The notes beneath the pieces are model-generated. The model was not told the origin of the DNA, did not search any database, and saw nothing but the letters and a program-made list of their open reading frames with translations. Position numbers and translations under genes: made by a program. Shown one piece after another: positions 25,631-32,005 of a stretch of 32,005 nt of DNA. This DNA is from Bacteroidales bacterium (GTDB lineage: Bacteria; Bacteroidota; Bacteroidia; Bacteroidales; JACABE01): positions 1-32,005 of the forward strand of contig JAHEYQ010000054.1 of NCBI GenBank assembly GCA_023251515.1. The letters are read 5' to 3'. Numbering within the stretch: the first letter of the stretch is position 1; each line of letters starts with the position of its first letter.

Positions 25631-25693
25631 ATAATATAATTTTGTGCATCATTCATCATTTTTCACTCATCATTTATAACTTATAATTCATCA

Positions 25694-27028
25694 TTAAATT
25701 TCAAAAGCTTCCTCAGTAAATTTAATACCATAGCTTTCCAATTCGTCCAGAATCGGAGCATATAATTCTTTCTTAACCGGAGTGTGAACACCAGTAACCT
25801 TAATTTTACCGGTCAACAACAATTTGGTAGCAATAGCTAAAGGAATTCCAACCGTAATCGACATAGCTGTATGCACTGTATCCTGTCCGGTAACCACCAG
25901 CGAAGAAACGATTCTGTGCTTCTTACCCGATTTCTCATAATCAAAAGTATGTTGCATCACAATTAAGTCCTTGTCGTTTTCGCCAAGCACCCATTTATCA
26001 ACCAATACTTTCTGCAATATCTGAGCAGGAGTAGCATCTTTCATTCCAACCTTAATGTCTTCAAACAAATCGAGCCATTTCAAACGGAACATAATATCCG
26101 AATCCATTGCAATATTAAATTTCATGGCAATTTTTTCCTCTACACTCAGTTTTTCGTCATAAGGCAAAAACATGTTGATAAACTGACGGTAAGTAATGTT
26201 TTCCGAATTTTCAACAACGTAAGTATCATCTGTCATGCCCAGTTGCACAAAAATATTCCAGGCTTTGCAATATCCCGGACGGCGCATAGTACCACGAAAC
26301 ATGGTAGGAATATCCTGCAAATCGTAAGTTTCTCTGTATTTCAAAGAATCACGGTTCGGATAAACCTCAAATTCGCCCATGCCCGGCACTGTTGCTTTTT
26401 CCACGCGATCAAACAATTGGTGATAAGGCAAGTACTTAATACTGCCATTTACAATATATTGCGAAACACCTTGTCCGGCTACCACCACATTACGTGGATT
26501 CCAGGTAAATTTATAATTCCATGGATTATTATCATATTCAGGAGCAATCAAACCACCTGTTGAAGATTTAAAAGCCAACATCTTACCACCATCTTCTTTT
26601 ATTTTATCCACTACTTTCATAGCCGACATATGGTCAATACCCGGATCAACGCCCAATTCATTCAGCATTGCAATACCAATTTTTTTAGCTTCAGCATCCA
26701 GAGCTTTCATTTCGGGCGACACATAAGAAGCCGTAAGCATGTGTTTTTTGTATTTCACACAACACTCTGCTACCATCGGATGAAAACGGGCAGGTAGCAT
26801 CGAAATAACTGCATCCGCATTTTTTATTTCTTCCTCTTTCTGAGTTTCGTTAAAAACATCAAACTCAAAAGCTTCGCCATTGGGATGATTATTTATTTTC
26901 TGAAGTGCTGTAGCCAAAGATACATCACCTAATTTTATTTTCCAGTTGTGCTCGGTTGAATTATCCAATAAATATTTAATTAAACTGGACGAAGATAATC
27001 CTGCACCTAAGATTAAAATATTCTTCAT
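25694..27028 (-). CDS. Saccharopine dehydrogenase (LYS9-type)
   Basis: A 444-residue NAD(P)-dependent enzyme of the saccharopine dehydrogenase family. The N-terminal Rossmann fold opens with ILILGAGLSSSSLIKYL and has DAVISMLPARFHP. The catalytic/substrate domain includes NELGVDPGIDHMSAMKV, a STGGLIAPEYDNNPWNYKFTWNP loop, and VVAGQGVSQYIVNG. The C-terminus returns to the dinucleotide fold (TVHTAMSITVGIPLAIATKLLL). Size and motifs fit the glutamate-forming or reverse LYS9/AASS-type enzyme (EC 1.5.1.9/1.5.1.10). In Bacteroidota it probably serves lysine breakdown; no lysine-ketoglutarate reductase gene is seen nearby. Other members act on related imino acids, so the exact substrate is inferred. 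Confidence 0.9.
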   Translation of the reverse strand: MKNILILGAGLSSSSLIKYLLDNSTEHNWKIKLGDVSLATALQKINNHPNGEAFEFDVFNETQKEEEIKNADAVISMLPARFHPMVAECCVKYKKHMLTASYVSPEMKALDAEAKKIGIAMLNELGVDPGIDHMSAMKVVDKIKEDGGKMLAFKSSTGGLIAPEYDNNPWNYKFTWNPRNVVVAGQGVSQYIVNGSIKYLPYHQLFDRVEKATVPGMGEFEVYPNRDSLKYRETYDLQDIPTMFRGTMRRPGYCKAWNIFVQLGMTDDTYVVENSENITYRQFINMFLPYDEKLSVEEKIAMKFNIAMDSDIMFRLKWLDLFEDIKVGMKDATPAQILQKVLVDKWVLGENDKDLIVMQHTFDYEKSGKKHRIVSSLVVTGQDTVHTAMSITVGIPLAIATKLLLTGKIKVTGVHTPVKKELYAPILDELESYGIKFTEEAFEI

Positions 27029-27146
27029 TTGATTATGTTTTAGACTTTTGTGATTTAAATTAAATTTAAGCTTTATTAGCTTGCGAAGTTATACTATTTA
27101 TTATAATTAGCGAATCAAAAAACCTGTTTTTTTTTATAAAAAAAAA

Positions 27147-27173
27147 GACTTAATCCCTTTAAAGTATTAAGTC
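27147..27173 (-). terminator. Terminator of the 146-residue gene
   Basis: GACTTAAT (27147-27154) pairs with ATTAAGTC (27166-27173). On the minus strand a long T-run follows, just after the stop at 27189. Confidence 0.8.
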
Positions 27174-27188
27174 CCTATATTTTTTTAA

Positions 27189-27629
27189 TTACGATTGCCT
27201 TTCTGTATATTCTTCATAACTTGAATAGTTCTTATGATTTTTCCCTAATGTAACCGCAAATTTGGTTGCATTAATACGTTTTTGAATATACTCAGCCAAA
27301 ATTTCAAACTGATCGGCAGGCAAATGATAAATGCTCTGATTTCTGTCGGTAATAAAAAAGATCTTTTTCAAAGAGTTTTCAAATATAAAATAATCCATAT
27401 TTTCTTTCCCCAATTCTTTCTTTTTAAACTCATTAAATCTTTTAATCAAATGAGCAATATAAGCTGATTTTTGCTTATCAAAACCCAAATCACCTGAAGT
27501 ATAATAATAACGTCGGGGAGCATTTCGGTTCATTCCTGGTTTTTTTGGAGCTTTTTTTCCGTAAACAGAGCTATAAATCGGTCCTCCGTAACTATTTGCT
27601 GCTGGCTTCTGAAATCTGTTTCTTGTCAT
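27189..27629 (-). CDS. Hypothetical basic protein, 146 residues
   Basis: Not recognised. The first 45 residues are basic, low in structure and rich in Gly/Tyr/Pro/Arg (PAANSYGGPIYSSVYGKKAP; NRNAPRRYYYTSG). The rest looks like a compact helix-strand domain (KSAYIAHLIKRFNEFKKKEL; MDYFIFENSLKKIFFIT; HLPADQFEILAEYIQKRI). There is no signal peptide. The basic tail would suit RNA or DNA contact, but that is a guess. It stands alone, with its own terminator and about 360 bases of AT-rich upstream DNA. Confidence 0.7.
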   Translation of the reverse strand: MTRNRFQKPAANSYGGPIYSSVYGKKAPKKPGMNRNAPRRYYYTSGDLGFDKQKSAYIAHLIKRFNEFKKKELGKENMDYFIFENSLKKIFFITDRNQSIYHLPADQFEILAEYIQKRINATKFAVTLGKNHKNYSSYEEYTERQS

Positions 27630-27991
27630 TGTTTTACTTTGTTTTCGTCTATTTTAATTTAGATAAAATTTAATTGTTTTTAATAAAACTACTTAATATT
27701 AATTTATAAATATAAATCAATTTAGTATCCGGATTTGAATGAGCAAATTTAATAAAATAAAATTGTCTGAAAAATATTTTTTTTAGTTTTTTTTAAACAT
27801 AAAAAACAATATTTCAATAATAAAATGTCCCAAAAATTGCAAAAACAAATTCTTTGAATTGCATTTTTTCTAAAAATATATCAAAATAAAAACATATACA
27901 AACTTATATATCAATCACATATAAAGTTTGGCACATTAATTGATTATAGTAAATCAGTAAATAAATTAATAATTTAAAAATAATAAAAGCC
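27630..27991. other. 362-bp gene-free region between divergent genes
   Basis: Very AT-rich. It holds the upstream regions of the basic protein (minus) and of the lipoprotein operon (plus). The only clear signal is the sigma-54-like element at 27928-27944. No small gene is seen. Confidence 0.6.
27928..27944 (+). promoter_or_regulatory. Candidate sigma-54 (RpoN) promoter of the lipoprotein/LruC operon
   Basis: TTGGCACATTAATTGAT fits the -24/-12 consensus TTGGCAC-N5-TTGC(A/T) except that GC at -12 reads GA. GG (27930-27931) and GA (27942-27943) are ten bases apart as required. Transcription would start near 27955, about 37 bases before the ATG. No activator site is identified. Confidence 0.5.
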
Positions 27992-28354
27992 ATGAGAAAA
28001 TTTCTAATTTTATTCTTTATTGCATCAGTAATGTTTGCATGCACAAAAGAAGACGACATGATAAAAGCACCTTCAGAAGGAAAAGCTTTTAAAGAATTGA
28101 ATGTACAATCAAATTTTGATTGGAAAACTACCAGAGATTACACTATTACCTTAAAAGGATATGCCAATAGCATAGTAAAAATAGTATCAGAAAACAATCA
28201 AACAGTTTATCAATCTACAATGATTAAAAAGGATGTTGATTCTAAAATCAAAATCTCTTTGCCAGCATATGAAAAATCAATCAGATTGAAATATATGGGA
28301 CAAGATATTTTATTGCCATTAAGCAGTATTAATGTAAATTATATTTTTAACTAA
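27992..28354 (+). CDS. Small lipoprotein preceding an LruC-domain gene
   Basis: 120 residues. A lipoprotein signal peptide (MRKFLILFFIASVMFAC) places the lipidated cysteine at 17, followed by TKEDD, whose acidic residues resemble the lipoprotein export signal of Bacteroidota outer-leaflet proteins. The mature part is a single beta-rich domain (WKTTRDYTITLKGYANSIVKI; VKIVSENNQTVYQST; DSKIKISLPAYEKSIRLKY). It starts the operon and lies 16 bases before the LruC gene. The pair is probably a surface structure, with the lipoprotein as anchor or base. That is inference from pairing and signals. Confidence 0.8.
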   Translation: MRKFLILFFIASVMFACTKEDDMIKAPSEGKAFKELNVQSNFDWKTTRDYTITLKGYANSIVKIVSENNQTVYQSTMIKKDVDSKIKISLPAYEKSIRLKYMGQDILLPLSSINVNYIFN

Positions 28355-28370
28355 TTAAAAAAATAAACAT

Positions 28371-29774
28371 ATGAAAACAATATCAACAACAATAATCGCT
28401 TTTCTATTATTAATATCAATAAATGCAAAAGCAACACCAGGATGTAATTTAACCAAAACAAACGGAGGTGGATTTACCACAACAATAGAATCTGTTGTAA
28501 ATAATTGTAATTCTACATATACCATCAGTTTATTGGTAACACATAACGGAGCAGGTGGCCCAACAAACAAAGAATTATCACATTTTTCTGTAGAAGCCAT
28601 TCCTGGAACATATACCAACGTAAGTTTGGCAGTTATAACAGGTTCAATGACTTATAGCTCATATACAGCCGGACCAAATTTAGGTGTAGATCCATTTCAG
28701 GGATTTAAATTCGACGGAACAAATAATATCGGTGATGGAGTTGCCGGAAGTTTCAGAGTAACTTATACCATTATAGGCAATTTACAAAACCAGAGAGTTT
28801 CTTGCAAAGCAGGCACAGATGGTCAAATTGTTAATTTTACAGTTGCCGATTTTGAATCAGTAAGAGACTGTAACAATACAAATTGCAATGTAAATCCTGA
28901 TACAGATGGAGATGGTTGCAATGATAATGTAGATCAATATCCTAATGATGCCACACAATGTATGGATAACTATTTCCCGGCAAATGGATATGGAACAGTG
29001 GCATACGAAGATTTATGGCCAGCAAAAGGAGACTTCGATTTTAATGATTTAATACTTGACTACAGAGTAAAAGTTATTACCAATGCAAATAATTTTGTAA
29101 AAGAAGCATATTTCACTTTTATTATCAAAGCCTTCGGAGCCGGTTATCACAATGGATTTGGATTCCAGATTGGAAGCAGTTCAATATTAAACAGTGACTT
29201 AACAGTAACAGGTTATGAATTAAAAGAAAACTATATCAACCTGCTTAGCAATGGAACAGAAGCCGGACAAAGCATTCCTACCATTATTGCTTTTGATAAT
29301 TGCTACAAACAAATGCAATTTCCGGGAGGTGGAATTGGAATAAATACAACACCAGGTGCACCCTACGTTACACCTGACACTGTGAAAATTAAAATTGCAT
29401 TTACTCAAAACAAATATACTTTAAATGATATAAATGCAAATACATTTAATCCATTTTTAATTGTAAATCAAAACAGAAGTGTTGAAGTACATTTACCTGA
29501 TTATCATCCTACAGATCTTGCTAATCCAGCACTTTTCGGAACAAATGATGACAGAACCAATCCTGCCCAAAACAAATATTACAAAACCGAAAACAATTTA
29601 CCTTGGGCAATCAATGTATATCAAGTAATTGATTATTTGATTGAAAAACAAGATATCAGCAGTGGTTATCTAAAATTTGCACCATGGGCTGAAAGTAATG
29701 GTAGCTTATATCCAGATTGGTTTATTGATAACTCTGGTTACATTGACCAAAGCAAAATATATCAAAATCAATAA
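28371..29774 (+). CDS. LruC-domain secreted protein
   Basis: 467 residues with a signal peptide (MKTISTTIIAFLLLISINAKA). The N-terminal 150 residues are beta-rich with paired cysteines. A short calcium-binding thrombospondin-3-like segment follows (NPDTDGDGCNDNVDQYPNDA). The LruC domain then begins (GYGTVAYEDLWPAKGDFDFN, then DLILDY), the hallmark of this Leptospira/Bacteroidota family, and continues through FGFQIGSS and VEVHLPDYHPTDLAN. The C-terminus NNLPWAINVY...YLKFAPWAESNG...YPDWF resembles the DUF4842 end of Bacteroides members. There is no T9SS tail. It is likely surface exposed or released; function unknown. A strong hairpin terminator follows. Confidence 0.9.
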   Translation: MKTISTTIIAFLLLISINAKATPGCNLTKTNGGGFTTTIESVVNNCNSTYTISLLVTHNGAGGPTNKELSHFSVEAIPGTYTNVSLAVITGSMTYSSYTAGPNLGVDPFQGFKFDGTNNIGDGVAGSFRVTYTIIGNLQNQRVSCKAGTDGQIVNFTVADFESVRDCNNTNCNVNPDTDGDGCNDNVDQYPNDATQCMDNYFPANGYGTVAYEDLWPAKGDFDFNDLILDYRVKVITNANNFVKEAYFTFIIKAFGAGYHNGFGFQIGSSSILNSDLTVTGYELKENYINLLSNGTEAGQSIPTIIAFDNCYKQMQFPGGGIGINTTPGAPYVTPDTVKIKIAFTQNKYTLNDINANTFNPFLIVNQNRSVEVHLPDYHPTDLANPALFGTNDDRTNPAQNKYYKTENNLPWAINVYQVIDYLIEKQDISSGYLKFAPWAESNGSLYPDWFIDNSGYIDQSKIYQNQ

Positions 29775-29787
29775 TTTATAAAGAGTT

Positions 29788-29833
29788 AAAAAATAAGCCC
29801 TTTGTAAACTTAATTGCAAAGGGCTTATTTTTT
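29788..29833. terminator. Strong bidirectional terminator between LruC gene and pfkA
   Basis: AAAAAATAAGCCCTTTG (29788-29804) and CAAAGGGCTTATTTTTT (29817-29833) pair over 17 perfect bases, with T-runs in both directions. It serves the two convergent genes. Confidence 0.95.
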
Positions 29834-29846
29834 ATTGTTAAGACAA

Positions 29847-30941
29847 TTAATCACCAAATTCAATTCCAATACCTTTAGCTGTTCTTACTATATCACCTTT
29901 TGGTTTAACCAATTTTGGATGTGTAATAGCTTCTTCGAAAGGAACAGCAATAATTTTAGGATGACGATACGCAACCATATGGCCAAACTGTCCATCCAAA
30001 ACCATTTCAAAAGCTTTAACACCAAATTCCGTTGCCAAAACCCTATCGTAAGCCATTGGAATACCCCCTCTTTGTAAATGTCCCAATACAGTAACTCTTA
30101 CATCAGCTTCTACACCAGCTTTAACCAAATCTATTTTAAGTTTTTCACCAATTCCTCCCAATCTGATATGCTCATTTCCAATTTCATGCATATCTTCGCC
30201 AGTGGTATGTCCACCTTTGGGAGCAGCACCTTCAGCAACAACAATATTGCAAAATCCTCGTCCCTTATGATACCTTGAATTAACCTTTTCAACAACCTTT
30301 TCAATATCATAAGGTATTTCAGGAATCAAACAAACATCTGCACCACCGGCAATAGCAGCGTGAGAAGCTATCCAACCAGCATCGCGTCCCATAACTTCCA
30401 GAATAAAAACACGATTATGACTTGCAGCAGTAGTAACCAATTTATCAACAGCTTCAGTTGCAATCTGAACTGCAGTTTGAAATCCAAATGTAAAATCGGT
30501 TGCAGATAAATCATTATCAATGGTTTTTGGAACACCTATAATATTTAAACCTTTTTGGAAAAGCTTCTGTGAAATCCGTTGAGAACCATCACCACCAATA
30601 TTAATAACAGCATCAATGCCCAAATATCCAAGTTTTCTGATCATTTCATCTGAACGATCTACGGTTGTCCAATTCCCATCATTATCTTTTACTGGCCATG
30701 CAAATGGCCCGCCTTTATTAACAGTACCAATTATAGTTCCACCCTGAACATGAATACCCGCAACCGTTTTTTCGTCCAAAACAACAATTTCGGTTGGTTC
30801 ACGCAATACACCATTAAAAGATTCAATACATCCTATTACTTCCCAATCTTTTTCCTGAGCAGCACGTTTTACTATAGCTCTTATTACTGCATTTAAACCA
30901 GGGCAATCACCACCACCGGTTAAAACCATTACTCTTTTCAT
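29847..30941 (-). CDS. pfkA: 6-phosphofructokinase, ATP-dependent, group III type
   Basis: A 364-residue phosphofructokinase acting in glycolysis (fructose 6-phosphate to fructose 1,6-bisphosphate). Visible motifs are LTGGGDCPGLNAVIR at the N-terminus, the nucleotide loop NIGGDGSQ, PKTIDNDLSATDFTFGF with the catalytic TIDND, EVMGRDAGWIA, IPEIPYD, and LGHLQRGGIPMAYDR near the C-terminus. GGDGS (rather than GGDDS) points to ATP as donor, while Lys in PKTIDND is the PPi-type or group III state. Group III ATP enzymes carry this Gly/Lys combination. It is convergent with the LruC operon. Confidence 0.95.
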   Translation of the reverse strand: MKRVMVLTGGGDCPGLNAVIRAIVKRAAQEKDWEVIGCIESFNGVLREPTEIVVLDEKTVAGIHVQGGTIIGTVNKGGPFAWPVKDNDGNWTTVDRSDEMIRKLGYLGIDAVINIGGDGSQRISQKLFQKGLNIIGVPKTIDNDLSATDFTFGFQTAVQIATEAVDKLVTTAASHNRVFILEVMGRDAGWIASHAAIAGGADVCLIPEIPYDIEKVVEKVNSRYHKGRGFCNIVVAEGAAPKGGHTTGEDMHEIGNEHIRLGGIGEKLKIDLVKAGVEADVRVTVLGHLQRGGIPMAYDRVLATEFGVKAFEMVLDGQFGHMVAYRHPKIIAVPFEEAITHPKLVKPKGDIVRTAKGIGIEFGD

Positions 30942-31148
30942 TTTTTTATTTTTTTATTGTCAGATGTAACTAGCCATAATAAAAATCATCCTGTGTGTGA
31001 ATATTTTTTATGGCTCATTTCATATCTAAATACTTTTTATTATTTCTAATTTTAATTTATAAAATGCAAAATTAATTAAACAAAAGGAATTTTAAACTTT
31101 TAAATGAATTATATGTTTAAAATAAACAAATAAATCAATCAAAACATT

Positions 31149-31601
31149 TTGAAAACAACAAAAACATTAAACAAATTTACACCTTCAATTAAGAGCACTT
31201 ATTTGCTGATACTTGCAGGATTATTATGGTTATCAGTTGGTGTAATGTTATGCAATTTCGCCTATCATTGGCTTAAGCATTACGAAGGTAAAAACACATT
31301 ATATATAATAATTGGAGGAATTATTTTGGCAATTCTCTTCACCCGATTCAAATTCAGAAAATTTGCATCTAAAAATATAGAAAGGATAAAAGCAAAAGGT
31401 ATAAAATCTTGTTTTTTCTCTTTTATGTCGTGGCAAACATATATTATAGTAGTATTTATGATGACAATGGGAATAATACTTAGACATTCATCTTTACCAA
31501 AAGAATATTTATCAATACTTTATATTGGAATCGGTGGTGCATTATTTTTATCAAGCTTCAATTATTTCAAAATCTATTATGTTTTAGCTATTAAACAATA
31601 A
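31149..31601 (+). CDS. Small four-helix membrane protein of unknown function
   Basis: 150 residues with about four hydrophobic segments (YLLILAGLLWLSVGVMLCNF; LYIIIGGIILAILF; TYIIVVFMMTMGIIL; ILYIGIGGALFLSSF) joined by basic loops (RFKFRKFASKNIERIKAKG), so the inner-membrane topology is clear. No ATG is available near the 5' end: the frame closes at TAA 31131-31133 and the first plausible codon is TTG at 31149; ATT at 31146 is the alternative. The next ATG would cut into the first helix. It stands alone, divergent from pfkA. The family is not recognised. Confidence 0.7.
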   Translation: MKTTKTLNKFTPSIKSTYLLILAGLLWLSVGVMLCNFAYHWLKHYEGKNTLYIIIGGIILAILFTRFKFRKFASKNIERIKAKGIKSCFFSFMSWQTYIIVVFMMTMGIILRHSSLPKEYLSILYIGIGGALFLSSFNYFKIYYVLAIKQ

Positions 31602-31890
31602 TGAATTAAAATAATTGTATACCATAAAAAAAAAGATAAAATCAAGATAACAACTATAATCCGCAAATTAAGACGGGACTATTTGAATATCATAATAAAA
31701 TAAAACGAAACCCGTGATAAAATATTAACAAACATGAAATTATTAATTTTGGCAAATTACATTTTTACAGATCAAAATAATAAAAAACATAAAAATAAAA
31801 GACATCCCGAGACTATCACAAAATTAACGATTGAATGCGGAAATAATAATCTTAACAAATATTCAAATAAAGAATTTAGAATAGTATAAA
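31602..31890. other. Gene-poor stretch before the 5S rRNA terminator
   Basis: AT-rich. The only open frame of note is an unsupported 51-residue one on the plus strand (31734-31889). Otherwise nothing is seen except the rRNA terminator at its right end. Confidence 0.5.
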
Positions 31891-31897
31891 CAAAAAA

Positions 31898-31917
31898 GCC
31901 CCACCGAAAGGTGAGGC
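31898..31917 (-). terminator. rRNA operon terminator
   Basis: On the minus strand GCCTCACC pairs with GGTGGGGC (one U.G pair) around a TTTC loop and is followed by TTTTTTG, directly after the 5S gene. Confidence 0.85.
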
Positions 31918-31924
31918 TGATTGT

Positions 31925-32005
31925 AAAGGTTGGCGGCGACCTACTCTCCCACAAAAACTGCAGTACCATTGGCGCAAGTGGGCTTAACTTCTCTGTTCGG
32001 AATGG
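31925..32005 (-). rRNA. rrf: 5S ribosomal RNA (partial, 5' part outside window)
   Basis: The minus strand reads CCATTCCGAACAGAGAAGTT, then AAGCCC, and near the 3' end GTGGGAGAGTAGGTCGCCGC. These are the conserved core (loop B/helix III) and loop E/helix IV regions of bacterial 5S rRNA. About 80 of roughly 115 bases are present; the 3' end is placed near 31925 (within a few bases). It is followed by a hairpin terminator, so this is the end of an rRNA operon lying to the right. Confidence 0.95.

Noticed and set aside
31734..31889. 51-residue plus-strand open frame before the 5S terminator
   Set aside because: Lys/Asn-rich sequence with no recognised motif and no promoter box; consistent with chance in AT-rich DNA.

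Overview
The window is AT-rich DNA from a member of the Bacteroidota, most likely an environmental or anaerobic Bacteroidales-like lineage. The signs are a type IX secretion (T9SS) C-terminal sorting domain on the vWA protein, an LruC-domain protein with a small lipoprotein partner, Bacteroidota-type TAnnTTTG promoter boxes, few Shine-Dalgarno sequences, and many A/T-tailed hairpin terminators. The species cannot be named from the sequence. The right edge cuts a 5S rRNA gene on the minus strand, so an rRNA operon lies just outside.

Layout. (a) 1-1034: two tandem paralogous outer-membrane beta-barrel genes, the first cut by the window edge. (b) 1160-9000: core metabolism. PEP carboxykinase and malic enzyme are divergent around a 266-bp region with repeated TCAACA/TGTTGA half-sites. 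Then come a prolyl-tRNA editing protein, a large FAD/Fe-S D-2-hydroxyacid (probably D-2-hydroxyglutarate) dehydrogenase and a ComB-family phosphatase. (c) 9024-9737: a YoeB-type toxin-antitoxin pair bracketed by two near-identical 63-bp copies of a terminator. (d) 9806-14473: a T9SS-secreted vWA protein, an unrecognised 422-residue protein and two small exported proteins. (e) 14491-21442: a defence island read on the minus strand. It holds a TIR protein, a PD-(D/E)XK nuclease, a PtuA-like ABC-type ATPase, a PtuB-like HNH nuclease and a single-chain MmeI-like restriction-modification enzyme. (f) 21529-22986: two paralogous helical proteins of unknown function. (g) 22987-24117: no convincing gene, but a 209-bp nested inverted-repeat (MITE-like) element and an array of eighteen 21-bp tandem repeats. 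(h) 24118-27629: a LiaF-like membrane protein, a TerB/J-domain protein, saccharopine dehydrogenase and a small unknown. (i) 27992-31601: a lipoprotein plus LruC operon behind a sigma-54-like promoter, 6-phosphofructokinase, and a small membrane protein. (j) The 5S rRNA gene.

The strongest candidate for an undescribed system is the four-gene cassette at 17427-21442. Gaps between its genes are only 3, 12 and 2 bases. It joins a Septu-like ATPase/HNH pair to a TIR protein carrying a glycine-zipper segment and a zinc ribbon, and to an Mrr-like nuclease. TIR domains (NAD+ cleavage) and the two nucleases are known effector types and the ATPase is a plausible sensor, so an anti-phage role is the natural inference. 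It is inferred, not shown.
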